Assembly (NCBI GenBank): GCA_937941455.1
Contig: CALDHM010000013.1
Coordinates: 20,495-84,494 of the forward strand
Length of the DNA stretch: 64,000 nt
Reading direction: 5' to 3'
DNA from: an uncultured Pirellulaceae bacterium
Lineage (GTDB): Bacteria; Planctomycetota; Planctomycetia; Pirellulales; Pirellulaceae
Shown here: piece by piece, positions 55,479-64,000 of the stretch
Layout: each line of letters begins with the position of its first letter
Position numbering within the stretch: the first letter of the stretch is position 1
Position numbers and translations under genes: made by a program
Notes under the pieces: generated by a model
Database searches by the model: none
Seen by the model: the letters and a program-made list of their open reading frames with translations, nothing else
What the model was told of the DNA's origin: nothing

Positions 55479-56741
55479 CTACCTTGGTAGAAAACTGTGA
55501 ACGATCGACGTTTGGCGAATCTGCTTCGTCGACCGCTCGACTGCTCGGATCGTGACCTTGACTCCCGTCAGGCGGAAGGGATAGGGAGGCAAGGTTTCAC
55601 GCTCTAAATTGTCGTCGACGATTCCATTGCCGTCGTCATCAAGCCCGTTCGTTCCCTGGTCGACACCAAACAACAGGTCGTCATCGATCCCGTTGGCTTC
55701 GTAGTGATTCGAGAAGGTGTCGAACACCGAAACCTGACCGATGATCGGATCGGTATAACCCAATTGCGAGCGGGCAGTCGGCCAGGTCGAAAACTGGGGC
55801 TGATTGTTGGCAAACGGCACGGTCAGATATCCCAAATCGACGAAAGCGCCAGCATCAACCTGCGGATCGGCTTGGTTGTAGGCCGTGTCGCTCGGGGTCA
55901 CGGGAATTCCATTGTTATCTCGGATCGCGGCATTAGGCGAATAAACTTGCACATCGAAGGCGAGCACGTCGGTCAGCATGATATCGATTCCGTTGAATCG
56001 GGCACTCAGTCCCGGCAGGTTTTGCAGCTGCACCAATCGCAGAGCGTCGCGGTTCAGAGGGTGCGGGTACACTGCGGGGGAATTCCAATGACCAAACCGA
56101 TTTTCCCGCTTCGCCAAATCCTCGAGCGAGTTGGCAATCAAGTTTGTACCATCCCAACGCATCGAGATATCGTTGTTTTGGAAGAATTGAATGACGGCCG
56201 CCAGATTGGGCGCGGCGACCGACGGCGTGTTGGGCAGAATCAATAGCTGTCGGCGGTAAACCTTAGCGGGCTCGTCGTAATCGTGGAGGGCGTTGCCGTT
56301 ACGGTCCTCCCAGCCAATCCACCACACGACTTCGGCTGCTTGCGAGGTGACGTCCGTTCCGTTGTATCGGCCGTGATAGACTTGGCCTCGTACGGTCATT
56401 CCTAAAATGTCGTCGATATCCCCGCGAATACTGTCGATCGTTGTTGCTGAGGAGTTGTCTCGAAGAGGTCCTTCGGTGATGCTGAAGTAGCCTTTGGGGC
56501 CGGACGTGATCGCCCAGGGTCGCAGGTCGACCGTAACTCTCTCGAGGTCATCGCGCAGCAATTCTTGAACAACCCGCAACTGGTTCGACAGTTCGATCGT
56601 GGCCCGACCTTTGGAGATCTCGGCGCTGGCATAGCGGAACGCCGCCATCATGGCCAGCAGCACAATCAAGGTCATGGTCATCGAAATCAGAATTTCGATC
56701 AGGGTCAAACCGCGGCGGGCAGCGATTCGTCGGGAATGCAT
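55479..56741 (-). CDS. Orphan GspJ/PulJ-like pseudopilin
   Basis: Protein of 420 residues from ATG 56741, with GGAG seven to eight bases upstream; the open frame adds 14 residues. The prepilin leader is MHSRRIAARRG followed by LTLIEILISMTMTLIVLLAM, with Glu at +5. A PulJ-like arrangement follows: a long helix (AEISKGRATIELSNQLRVVQ), then a beta-rich domain with Asp-rich loops (DDDLLFGVDQGTNGLDDDGN, a possible calcium site), and a late TGVKVTIRAVERSTKQIR strand pair. It lies 35 kb from the gsp operon. It could belong to a second pilus-like system or be an additional tip subunit; no other pilin genes are adjacent. Confidence 0.8.
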   Translation of the reverse strand: MHSRRIAARRGLTLIEILISMTMTLIVLLAMMAAFRYASAEISKGRATIELSNQLRVVQELLRDDLERVTVDLRPWAITSGPKGYFSITEGPLRDNSSATTIDSIRGDIDDILGMTVRGQVYHGRYNGTDVTSQAAEVVWWIGWEDRNGNALHDYDEPAKVYRRQLLILPNTPSVAAPNLAAVIQFFQNNDISMRWDGTNLIANSLEDLAKRENRFGHWNSPAVYPHPLNRDALRLVQLQNLPGLSARFNGIDIMLTDVLAFDVQVYSPNAAIRDNNGIPVTPSDTAYNQADPQVDAGAFVDLGYLTVPFANNQPQFSTWPTARSQLGYTDPIIGQVSVFDTFSNHYEANGIDDDLLFGVDQGTNGLDDDGNGIVDDNLERETLPPYPFRLTGVKVTIRAVERSTKQIRQTSIVHSFLPR

Positions 56742-57680
56742 GGGACAACTCCAAAAAACTTTCGAGGGCGGGCACAGAGACAAGGGGGAAAATCAGGGTT
56801 TGCCGGTGACCGCTCGACCGTGGATACGCCTCGCCGCAGGTCGCCGACCGGCTTCGTCCATCACCACGAAACCTAGTCGACCGCGAACTGGCGAGGTCCA
56901 CGATGTGTTGAATAGTGACTAAACAAACGGAGGGCGTCGGAGGAAGTTTACTCGCAGCCCTTCGAAAAATGAACGCAAGCCCTATGATTCGATGCCTGAA
57001 TTGTACCTTGAATTGTGGGAAAAGTACACGCTTTTTTTCAGTTAAGACGATTCGAACGGGGGTCGCGGCATTTTACGCATGGCTGGATGCTGCTGCCGAC
57101 GGCCCCGAAGCGGTGATTCGCACAGATTTCGGGACGTTTTCAGGCCTTTATTCCCATCGGCCAACGACATTCTGAGAATCTAAACAAAAACCCGCCAACG
57201 GCCCATGTGTTCTATTTCATAGGACCAAAGTCCCGGGGTCGCCGCTAGATCCGCAGCGGGGTCCGGCCGGAGCTGTTGATGGCCTGAAGCCTTTCAATTT
57301 CCGTAATTTCGACCGATTTGGAGAATTTTTTGGAATCCTTAACGGGCGGCTTCGTGTAGCGGAGTACAAGAGCGAAGTGCCGAGGACCTGCGGGGAGCAA
57401 GGAATCAGCTAGGCCGCTGGCGGTCGTGAATGTGTGGGAACCGACAAAAGGGCGAGCAGTAGCAGCGCCACGATAAATCGCATCGAAAAACGAACTAATT
57501 ACCGGTCAGTCGCGTTCTGGTCTACGGAATCGGATTTTTCAGCAAGGTTTATCCAGCTTCGTCGTTTTTTCAAGCAGGTTTTCGGCGATCTGTCCCCTTT
57601 TTTCTGTTCCGCGGCGAACCACTGGATACACTATTTCCATCGGCTTGTTTACCAACATCGTTGTTGCCCGCCTCGTAAAG
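56742..57680. other. Long intergenic region between divergent genes
   Basis: About 940 bases between the orphan pseudopilin gene (minus) and the TPR gene (plus). Short open frames exist but none has coding-like composition. No tRNA, riboswitch-like or clear promoter pattern was recognised. It must hold at least the two divergent promoters. Confidence 0.4.
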
Positions 57681-60600
57681 ATGAGATTGGAAATGTTCGC
57701 GTTGATGAATCATGCATCTCGACAGTTGTCGATCTTAGGAGTTTTGCTCGGTTTGGGCCTTCCGGCTCTTGTGCCGATGGAATCGTATGCCGGGAGAGTG
57801 ACTTACCTTCAAGAAACCGAACGACCTAAAATTTCTGACGAAGAGGCTCTGCTGGAAAACGCGGCAGTCAACGCGCAGAACGACGGAAAGTTTCGCGACG
57901 CCGCCCAACTTTGGCGCGACTTGATCGAAAAATTCCCCCACTCCGCGCTCAACAATAAGGCGCTCCACCAGCTCGGGATTTGCGAGGTCAAACTCGAAAA
58001 TTACGAAGCTGCCGAATTGGCACTGCGCGAGGCGATCAAAAGGACCAATCCCGCCGAAGTTCAAGCCTTGGGCCGCGCTCAACTCTTCCTCGGCTTCAGT
58101 CGCCTGCGGCTCGGCGAACGCGCCCTACGCGAGCAGAGGGCCACTGAGGCCAATCAATGGCTTACCTCCGCGGCGGAAGCTCTGGCGGCAGTCCACGAGA
58201 AATATCCACAGTTCCCCGATCAAGACGAGGCCGCTTATTTTCAAGGAAGCGCCTACGAATTGCTGGAGACCACCGACCAGGCGATCGCGGCCTACCGCCG
58301 CGTTCTCGACAAGCCGACCTCGAAATTCAAGCTGGATGCTCTGTGGGCCCTCGGCGACCTCGAAGCTCGCCGTCGGAATTTCGCCGCCGCGAAGGGATAT
58401 CTCGAACAGTACTTGAGCGAGGGAGATGAGACAGCCCAGGCTCACGAAGTTCGAATGCGGGCCGCTCGCGTGAATTGGGAGTTGGCTCGCGAGGCGAAGT
58501 CAGCGGGCCAAGACGCTCGCGCCACGGAACTCCTGAACCAAGCCAAACAACAATTCGAGCAAGTGGCCGCTGCCGATGCGAAACTCCGCGAAGAAGCCCT
58601 CCTCCAACTCGCGATCCTCCAGGCTCAAACCGGCGAGACGGCCAAGGCCCAAGCTAACTTCGCCGTCGTGGCGCGCGGCAGCAACGCGGCACTGGCAACG
58701 GCAGCGGCCATCAATCTCGGCCAACAAGCCTTGGCTGCTCAGGATGGTTCCGGAGCACTGACGTGGTTCGATCGCGCCCTGGAACTCGATGGCAACTTCG
58801 CCGAGGCCGCACACGGCAAGGTACAAGCCCTGCTCGCCCTCGGCCAATTCCCCGCCGCCTACGACTTCGCTGGTGAAGCTGCGGCCAAGCTTACCCCCCC
58901 CTCTCAGTATCGACTCCAATTCGATCGGGCCGAGGCTGCCTATCGCATGCCGGAAAAAGTCGCGGAGGCCTTGGACTTGTACACCGAGTTGTCCGAGCGG
59001 GATTGGCCCGACGCGCCACGCTCCCTTTACAATGCGGCCTTCGCGGCGTTGACCCTCAAACAATCCGAGCGAGCAATCGCTCTGGCAGATGCCTTCCGCA
59101 CTCGACATCCCCAGCATCCCTTTTTGCCCGATGCCATCGAGGTGGAAACCGAGGCGCGCATCGCCCGCGGAGATTTCGCCACCGCGGCGCGGCTGCTGGC
59201 CGACTTGATCGCTCAATTCCCCAACCATAAGAAACAAAATCCTTGGCGGCTGCGAGCCGGCGCGGCCCACGTGTTGGCGAACTCCCCCAGCGAGGCCCAG
59301 CAATGGCTCGGCCCCATTGCCAGTGCTGAGCCGCCGGTGGAAGGAACGGCCGAAGCCCTGTACTGGCTGGGTCTGGCCGCCAGCCGCTCGGGAGCTGTCG
59401 ACACGGCCATCGCCAACTTCGAACGTGCTGCCAAGCTGCAGCCCGCCGCGCGGATGCCCGAGTTGTTAGCGGCGCTCGCCGAAGCTCAAGGTCAAGCCGA
59501 TCAATGGTCAGCCGCCGAAGCCACCGCAGAGCGACTGGCTGAGGCTTTTCCCGAATCAGATTTGGCCAGCCGAGCCCTCTACCGCATCGCCCAGCACCAC
59601 CGGGAGGCAGGCGAAAAAGCCAAAGCCGACGCGTTGTTCGCACGGCTAGCGAAGATGGATCGTGCTGGACTGCTGGCCCCGTTCGCGGCGTTGAACCGCG
59701 GTCTCCTCAAGCTCGAGAGCCGCGAATGGGACGAGGCGCGAACTGAATTCGAACGAGCTTTGGCCGCTGCCGACCAAGACCGCACGCTCCGCCACCAGGC
59801 GCATGTCGGGTTGGCGACCGCCTATCGCAACTTGAATCGTCCAAGCGAAGCCATCGAACTCCTCCAAAAAGTCCTCGCCGACGATCCCGCACCGCTGACC
59901 GCGGTCGATGCAAGCTACGAACTTGGGTTGAATCATGTTGCCGAGAAGAATTGGAATGAAGCGATCAAGGTCTTCACGGTTTTGCTCGATAAGACCGAGG
60001 CCGCCGAGATCGCTCACCAAGTCCGCTACGAATTGGCGTGGGCCTACCGCGGCAACCAACAATCTGACTTGGCAATCGCCGAATTCATGAAACTCGCCGA
60101 GACGGTTCCCAATTCCACGATCGGAGCCGATGCTCTTTTTCAAGTCGCCGAAGACCATTACGCCGCAAAACGATTCGCGGAGGCCATCGCAGCCTACGAC
60201 AAGGCACTAGGGGCCGCCCCTGAATCGCTCGCCGAACGAATTCGCTATCGACTCGGATGGGCCTACTTCAATCTCGGCGACTACCCTAACAGCTATGCTC
60301 AGTTCGAACGCCAAACAAAAGATTTCCCCAACGGTCGACTGTTGGCCGATGGCCTGTACATGCTCAGCGAGTCCGCCTTCCAGCAGCAACAATACGAGAC
60401 CGCCTATCGGCACTTCCGCGAGGCTCGGCCGGTCATGAAAGCATCTCCTTCGGTCTCGAAGACCAACCTCTGGCTCAGCGACCTGCACGCCGCTCAGAGC
60501 GCGAATCAGCTGAAAAAATTCGAGGAAGCCCGCGATTTTGCGACCAGCTTGACCGAAGACCCCGCCGCCGATGAAGGCCTGCGGGCCGACGCCTACTTGC

Positions 60601-61052
60601 AATTGGGCCTCGCCCACCAAGGCCTCAACGATCCGGCCGCAGCGACCGCAGCCTGGACCAAGGCAGCCAGCGATCTGAGCAAGACAGGCGCGCAAGCCCG
60701 TTACCTGCTCGGGGCCACCTTGTTTGCCCAGAAAAATTTCAAAGACGCGATTCTGCAATTCTCCCTCGTTCGCAATGGCTATGGCGGCAAGTCCGCCGAT
60801 CCCGACATCGATCCCTGGCAGGCACTGGCGACGTTCGAAATCGCTCGTTGCAAGAACTGTTTGGCGCAAGTCGCCGCCCAAGAAAACAACCCCGAGCTGT
60901 CCCGCGAACTGGTGCGCGAGGCCATCCAATACCTCCGCGATCTGATCGCCGAATTTCCACAAGATCGCCTCGCGCCTGACGCCGAGCGCGAGATTCAAAA
61001 ACTTCAGCAGTATCTCAACAAGAACTCATCCTCTGGCGGAACCTATCCATGA
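57681..61052 (+). CDS. Exported TPR-repeat protein (YbgF/BamD-like arrays)
   Basis: Protein of 1123 residues from ATG 57681; ATGs at 57693 and 57705 and a TTG at 57645 are alternatives and none has a strong ribosome-binding site. A signal peptide (RQLSILGVLLGLGLPALVPM) precedes the mature start. The rest is tetratricopeptide repeats, e.g. QNDGKFRDAAQLWRDLIEKF and PHSALNNKALHQLGICEVKL. Similar units recur through to SRELVREAIQYLRDLIAEFP at the end, with roughly 25 TPR-like units. It overlaps an ExbB/TolQ-type gene by four bases, a common pairing in planctomycetes-like genomes to my knowledge. A periplasmic scaffolding role for that energised channel is inferred. Confidence 0.85.
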   Translation: MRLEMFALMNHASRQLSILGVLLGLGLPALVPMESYAGRVTYLQETERPKISDEEALLENAAVNAQNDGKFRDAAQLWRDLIEKFPHSALNNKALHQLGICEVKLENYEAAELALREAIKRTNPAEVQALGRAQLFLGFSRLRLGERALREQRATEANQWLTSAAEALAAVHEKYPQFPDQDEAAYFQGSAYELLETTDQAIAAYRRVLDKPTSKFKLDALWALGDLEARRRNFAAAKGYLEQYLSEGDETAQAHEVRMRAARVNWELAREAKSAGQDARATELLNQAKQQFEQVAAADAKLREEALLQLAILQAQTGETAKAQANFAVVARGSNAALATAAAINLGQQALAAQDGSGALTWFDRALELDGNFAEAAHGKVQALLALGQFPAAYDFAGEAAAKLTPPSQYRLQFDRAEAAYRMPEKVAEALDLYTELSERDWPDAPRSLYNAAFAALTLKQSERAIALADAFRTRHPQHPFLPDAIEVETEARIARGDFATAARLLADLIAQFPNHKKQNPWRLRAGAAHVLANSPSEAQQWLGPIASAEPPVEGTAEALYWLGLAASRSGAVDTAIANFERAAKLQPAARMPELLAALAEAQGQADQWSAAEATAERLAEAFPESDLASRALYRIAQHHREAGEKAKADALFARLAKMDRAGLLAPFAALNRGLLKLESREWDEARTEFERALAAADQDRTLRHQAHVGLATAYRNLNRPSEAIELLQKVLADDPAPLTAVDASYELGLNHVAEKNWNEAIKVFTVLLDKTEAAEIAHQVRYELAWAYRGNQQSDLAIAEFMKLAETVPNSTIGADALFQVAEDHYAAKRFAEAIAAYDKALGAAPESLAERIRYRLGWAYFNLGDYPNSYAQFERQTKDFPNGRLLADGLYMLSESAFQQQQYETAYRHFREARPVMKASPSVSKTNLWLSDLHAAQSANQLKKFEEARDFATSLTEDPAADEGLRADAYLQLGLAHQGLNDPAAATAAWTKAASDLSKTGAQARYLLGATLFAQKNFKDAILQFSLVRNGYGGKSADPDIDPWQALATFEIARCKNCLAQVAAQENNPELSRELVREAIQYLRDLIAEFPQDRLAPDAEREIQKLQQYLNKNSSSGGTYP

Positions 61053-61984
61053 ACCGCTTGTTTCTTCGTCTCGTCAGTGTCCCCGCGCTGATTCTCTTGA
61101 TGGGAGTCGCCGCTGCGCCGCTCGCCGCGCAATCCGTGTCGCCATCCGAATCCTTGACTCCCGCAGCGACCGCCCCTGCCGATTTGCCCCCCCCAGCGAA
61201 AACCAAAGCGGGCATGAGCGTCTTGTCTCTACTGCGTCAGGGAGGCTGGTTCATGCTGCCGCTTTCCTTACTCAGCCTCGGCGTGCTAACCCTGATCATC
61301 GAGCGGGCAATTCACCTGCGCCGGGAACGGCTCTTGCCCGAACGTTTTTTGAAGCGGCTAGGGCAGTTGGCCGATCTGCCCGGCGGGCTCGATCCGCGCG
61401 AAGCGTACCGGATTTGCCAAGCCCACCCGTCGGCCGCAGCCGATGTCCTCCGCAGCATTCTAGTCAAGACAGGCCGCCCCATCTCGGAACTCGAATCGAC
61501 GCTCCGCGAAACAGTACAACGCTGCGCGGTCAAACACCAACAAACGGTCAGTTGGCTGGGATTGGCCGCCGCCGTCGCCCCACTAATCGGCCTCCTCGGC
61601 ACCGTGTGGGGGATCACCGAGTCGTTTTACGATACGACGCAACTGCAGGTCGGCCAAAATCGCGCTGAAGCCCTGTCGCACGGCATCTACGTCGCCCTCG
61701 TCACCACGATCTGCGGTCTTGTCATCGCCGTGCCCGCCACGATCGCGGCCCATTTTTTCGAGAATCGTATCGTGACGCTCATGAATGAAATCGAAGAACT
61801 GGGACTGAACTTGCTGCCGCATTTCGAACGATACGAGGGCCATGTGCGGCTTAACCCGAAACTCCCGAGTGGCGTCGAGAACCAGTCGGAGGAGTTCGAC
61901 AGCGAATTCGTCCTGCCGCCCCCACCACCGATAAGCCGCTCCCATCGCTCGGCCGCCAAATCACCGGCGTCCCCCTCCACGTAA
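61049..61984 (+). CDS. MotA/TolQ/ExbB-family proton channel protein
   Basis: Inner-membrane protein of 311 residues. A signal-like start (FLRLVSVPALILLMGVAAAP, cut near LAAQS) is followed by three membrane segments: SLLRQGGWFMLPLSLLSLGV (first), VSWLGLAAAVAPLIGLLGTV with WGITESF (second, typical ExbB/TolQ motif), and YVALVTTICGLVIAVPATIA (third). The C-terminal 50 residues are polar. It starts inside the stop of the TPR gene (ATGA). It would pair with an ExbD-type partner; the only one seen lies at 49708-50124 on the other strand. Confidence 0.9.
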   Translation: MNRLFLRLVSVPALILLMGVAAAPLAAQSVSPSESLTPAATAPADLPPPAKTKAGMSVLSLLRQGGWFMLPLSLLSLGVLTLIIERAIHLRRERLLPERFLKRLGQLADLPGGLDPREAYRICQAHPSAAADVLRSILVKTGRPISELESTLRETVQRCAVKHQQTVSWLGLAAAVAPLIGLLGTVWGITESFYDTTQLQVGQNRAEALSHGIYVALVTTICGLVIAVPATIAAHFFENRIVTLMNEIEELGLNLLPHFERYEGHVRLNPKLPSGVENQSEEFDSEFVLPPPPPISRSHRSAAKSPASPST

Positions 61985-62019
61985 TCCACGCGATGGCGAG
62001 TAATTCACGCGATGGCGAC
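61982..62019 (+). repeat. 19-bp tandem duplication at the stop of the ExbB-type gene
   Basis: TAATCCACGCGATGGCGAG (61982-62000) is followed by TAATTCACGCGATGGCGAC (62001-62019), two mismatches. The first copy includes the gene's TAA stop. Confidence 0.8.
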
Positions 62020-62210
62020 CTCCGACTCGGAGACGATCGGCACGATACCGCAGGAAGACAAAGGCCAATGTTTTGATGCGGAGATCGCCGATGCACGGTG
62101 GCGAATTCTTGAAATGCGACGCTCGGGACTTCTCGATCGTCGGCAACCAAGCTATCGTTGATGGCATCTTGGAAACGAGTTCTCGGCAAGCGATTTGACG
62201 GAACGAGATC

Positions 62211-63722
62211 ATGCTCCTGGTCAGCCCTGGCAACTTAGATCATCGCCTTTTAGCGTCGTATCTTTATCAGCCGCAGCCAATTCAGCTCGACCCCGCCTGC
62301 TGGTCGGCGGTCGATCAATCACGGGAAACCGTGCAAACACTCATCGAACAGGGAAAAGTTGTCTACGGGCTGAACACAGGATTCGGCATGCTCGCCAATC
62401 AACGGATTTCCCGGGAACATCTGGCTCAGTTGCAAGTAAACCTGGTGCGGTCCCACGCGGCAGGTTGCGGCCCGCTCCTCGCTAATCGGGTCGTTCGCAT
62501 GATCATGCTGCTCAAAGCTACGAGCCTCGCGCGCGGCTACTCCGGCGTGCGCCGCGAGGTGATTGAGTTGCTCGTGGCGATGCTCAACGCTGAATTGCTC
62601 CCCTGTATTCCCAGTCAAGGCTCGGTAGGGGCCAGCGGTGATCTGGCGCCACTGGCCCACTTGAGTCTGGCCATGATCGGCGAGGGACGCGTTCGCCATG
62701 GCGGCGTCGAACTTGAGGCTACCGAAGGGCTGCGGCGTGCGGGCCTCGAGCCCCTTGCTCTGGGGCCCAAAGAGGGGCTCGCGCTGCTCAATGGCACCCA
62801 AGTGTCGACGGCACTCGCTCTGGTCGCCCTCTACGATGCGGAACGCTCCTTCAACGCAGCCATCGGCATCGGCGCAATGACCGTCGATGCGACCATGGGG
62901 AGCGATACACCTTTCGACCCCCGCATTCACGCCATCCGCAATCATCCCGCGCAGATTGACTGTGCCGCAGCTTATCGCCGATGGCTAGCCGACAGCGAAA
63001 TCCGCCGTTCACATCTGGATTGCTCGCGGGTGCAAGATCCCTACTCGTTGCGCTGTCAGCCTCAAGTCATGGGAGCGTCGCTGGAGTCGCTCCGCCAAGC
63101 GGCCGCGGTGCTGCTTCGCGAGGCTAACGCCGTGTCGGACAACCCGCTGGTGTTCGCCGACGATCAATCGATCCTGTCCGGTGGAAATTTTCACGCCGAG
63201 CCGGTCGCCATGGCGGCCGATCAAATGGCCGTCGCCATCGCTGAAATCGGGGCCTTATCCGAGCGGAGAATCGCCTTGTTGGTCGATCAGCACCTCAGCC
63301 ACTTGCCCCCCTTTCTGACAGAGAGCAGCGGACTCAACTCGGGATTTATGATCCCCCAAGTCACCTCGGCAGCTCTCGCCAGCGAGAATAAGCAACTCGC
63401 CAACCCCGCCAGCGTCGATAGCCTGCCGACCAGCGCGAACCAAGAAGACCACGTCAGTATGGCCACCTATGCGGCACGCCGCTTACATCCCATGCTCGAA
63501 AACGTCAATCACATCTTGGCGATCGAACTGCTGGCCGCCGCTCAAGGCATCGATTTTCGAGCACCCCTGAAAACCAGCCCACCCCTGCAGCAACTGCACC
63601 GGCAAGTCCGCGCACTGGTTCCCAAATACGAGCAGGATCGCGTCTTCGCGGGGGACATCCGCACCATCAAGACCGAAATCATCATCACATTCCCGGTCTC
63701 CATCCCCCTCGCCACCCCCTGA
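62211..63722 (+). CDS. hutH: Histidine ammonia-lyase
   Basis: Enzyme of 503 residues that removes ammonia from histidine to give urocanate. The MIO cofactor forms from Ala141-Ser142-Gly143 in GSVGASGDLAPLAHLS, matching the usual position. Also visible are YGLNTGFGMLANQRIS, the Tyr-containing loop, RCQPQVMGASLESLRQ, and FHAEPVAMAADQMAVAIAEI. The start has GGAACGAG five to ten bases upstream. The other hut genes are not present here, so it may be a stand-alone lyase; a related ammonia-lyase substrate cannot be excluded. Confidence 0.92.
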   Translation: MLLVSPGNLDHRLLASYLYQPQPIQLDPACWSAVDQSRETVQTLIEQGKVVYGLNTGFGMLANQRISREHLAQLQVNLVRSHAAGCGPLLANRVVRMIMLLKATSLARGYSGVRREVIELLVAMLNAELLPCIPSQGSVGASGDLAPLAHLSLAMIGEGRVRHGGVELEATEGLRRAGLEPLALGPKEGLALLNGTQVSTALALVALYDAERSFNAAIGIGAMTVDATMGSDTPFDPRIHAIRNHPAQIDCAAAYRRWLADSEIRRSHLDCSRVQDPYSLRCQPQVMGASLESLRQAAAVLLREANAVSDNPLVFADDQSILSGGNFHAEPVAMAADQMAVAIAEIGALSERRIALLVDQHLSHLPPFLTESSGLNSGFMIPQVTSAALASENKQLANPASVDSLPTSANQEDHVSMATYAARRLHPMLENVNHILAIELLAAAQGIDFRAPLKTSPPLQQLHRQVRALVPKYEQDRVFAGDIRTIKTEIIITFPVSIPLATP

Positions 63723-63754
63723 TCCTACTGATCCTAATTCGATCCCTCTCTTTA

Positions 63755-63877
63755 ATTGGTGCCATCCAAGCTTTATTAATTGGTGCCATCCCTATTTTTT
63801 GCAGTCCACCACCAATCATCACGGAACTATTGGCGGGAACTGTTGGTGCCATCCATTTGCAACTATTGGTGCCATCC
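63755..63877 (+). repeat. Four direct repeats upstream of the transposase gene
   Basis: ATTGGTGCCATCC occurs at 63755-63767, 63779-63791 and 63865-63877, and GTTGGTGCCATCC at 63842-63854. Nothing else in the 220-base gap looks coding. The repeats probably represent REP-like termini recognised by the transposase; that link is inferred from position. Confidence 0.8.
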
Positions 63878-63886
63878 ATCTTTTTG

Positions 63887-63915
63887 TTGACATCGTTTTG
63901 CAGATGTGTTACAAT
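63887..63915 (+). promoter_or_regulatory. Near-consensus sigma-70 promoter of the transposase gene
   Basis: TTGACA (63887-63892) and TACAAT (63910-63915) are separated by 17 bases, the ideal spacing. GAGGAGGA at 63928-63935 is the ribosome-binding site, six bases before the ATG at 63942. Confidence 0.8.
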
Positions 63916-63941
63916 CTGAAAATCTTTGAGGAGGACTTTCT

Positions 63942-64000
63942 ATGGGACGACCTTTGCGTGTGGAGCAGTTTGGTGCTGGGGAGGTGTGCATAGTGCACGC
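63942..64000 (+). CDS. REP-associated (IS200-like) transposase, 5' end only
   Basis: The frame starts at ATG 63942 and runs off the right edge: MGRPLRVEQFGAGEVCIVHA. The opening M-[GA]-R-P-L-R-[IV]-E is the hallmark of REP-associated tyrosine (Y1) transposases, although only 19-20 residues are visible. These enzymes mobilise REP sequences. Upstream direct repeats and a strong promoter support a mobile origin. The catalytic His and Tyr lie outside the window. Confidence 0.6.
   Translation, partial: MGRPLRVEQFGAGEVCIVH

Noticed and set aside
56915..57175. 86-residue plus-strand frame in the long intergenic region
   Set aside because: No ribosome-binding site, and its composition is not coding-like.
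63755..63877. Four short direct repeats as a CRISPR array
   Set aside because: The unit is only 13 bases with irregular spacing (10-60 bases), and no cas genes are present; it fits a transposase-linked repeat.

Overview
The window looks like a chromosomal segment of a Planctomycetota bacterium, probably Pirellulales-like. This is inferred from gene content, not from a marker gene. The clues are a PilM/PilN-style type II secretion operon, LpxK and a secretin (so an outer membrane is present), very large low-complexity proteins, a DUF6786 protein, a PQQ-propeller protein with a secretion signal, DUF11 repeats, and dispersed repeats that read as an 'RSVSEG' peptide. No rRNA, tRNA, CRISPR array or phage genes were seen.

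Left part (1-21.7 kb): a type II secretion system. A secretin gene (gspD, minus strand) carries about eight N-domains and is followed by a lipoprotein gene cut by the window edge. Divergently, a 2253-residue exported protein consists almost entirely of about 28 secretin-type N-domain-like repeats and has no secretin pore domain. Next comes one operon, gspE-F-G-H-I-J-K-L-M, with several 4-base ATGA overlaps. The last gene appears to fuse a GspM/PilO-like part to a GspC/PilP-like part. No separate gspC and no prepilin peptidase gene lie in the window.

Middle (22.2-39.4 kb): an apparent sugar operon (sodium/solute symporter, GH38 alpha-mannosidase, phytanoyl-CoA dioxygenase-like protein, ribokinase), then uvrA. 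Minus-strand genes follow: a GT4 glycosyltransferase, a zinc-ribbon membrane protein with a degenerate trypsin-like domain, a DUF6786 protein and a PQQ-type propeller protein. Then comes a Thermus-type isocitrate dehydrogenase.

Right part (39.5-64 kb): a DUF11-repeat protein, a bacterial deoxyhypusine-synthase-like protein, a beta-class DNA methyltransferase fused to a degenerate GIY-YIG domain, a 1249-residue membrane protein with an alpha/alpha-toroid end next to ExbD, YceH, LpxK, a Wzz-like chain-length protein, and an orphan GspJ-like pseudopilin with a small unknown downstream gene. A TPR protein overlaps an ExbB/TolQ-type channel gene, followed by histidine ammonia-lyase. The right edge holds the start of a REP-associated (IS200-like) transposase with four upstream direct repeats and a near-consensus promoter.

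The strongest candidates for an undescribed system are the giant N-domain array paired with the multi-N-domain secretin, and the methyltransferase/GIY-YIG fusion.
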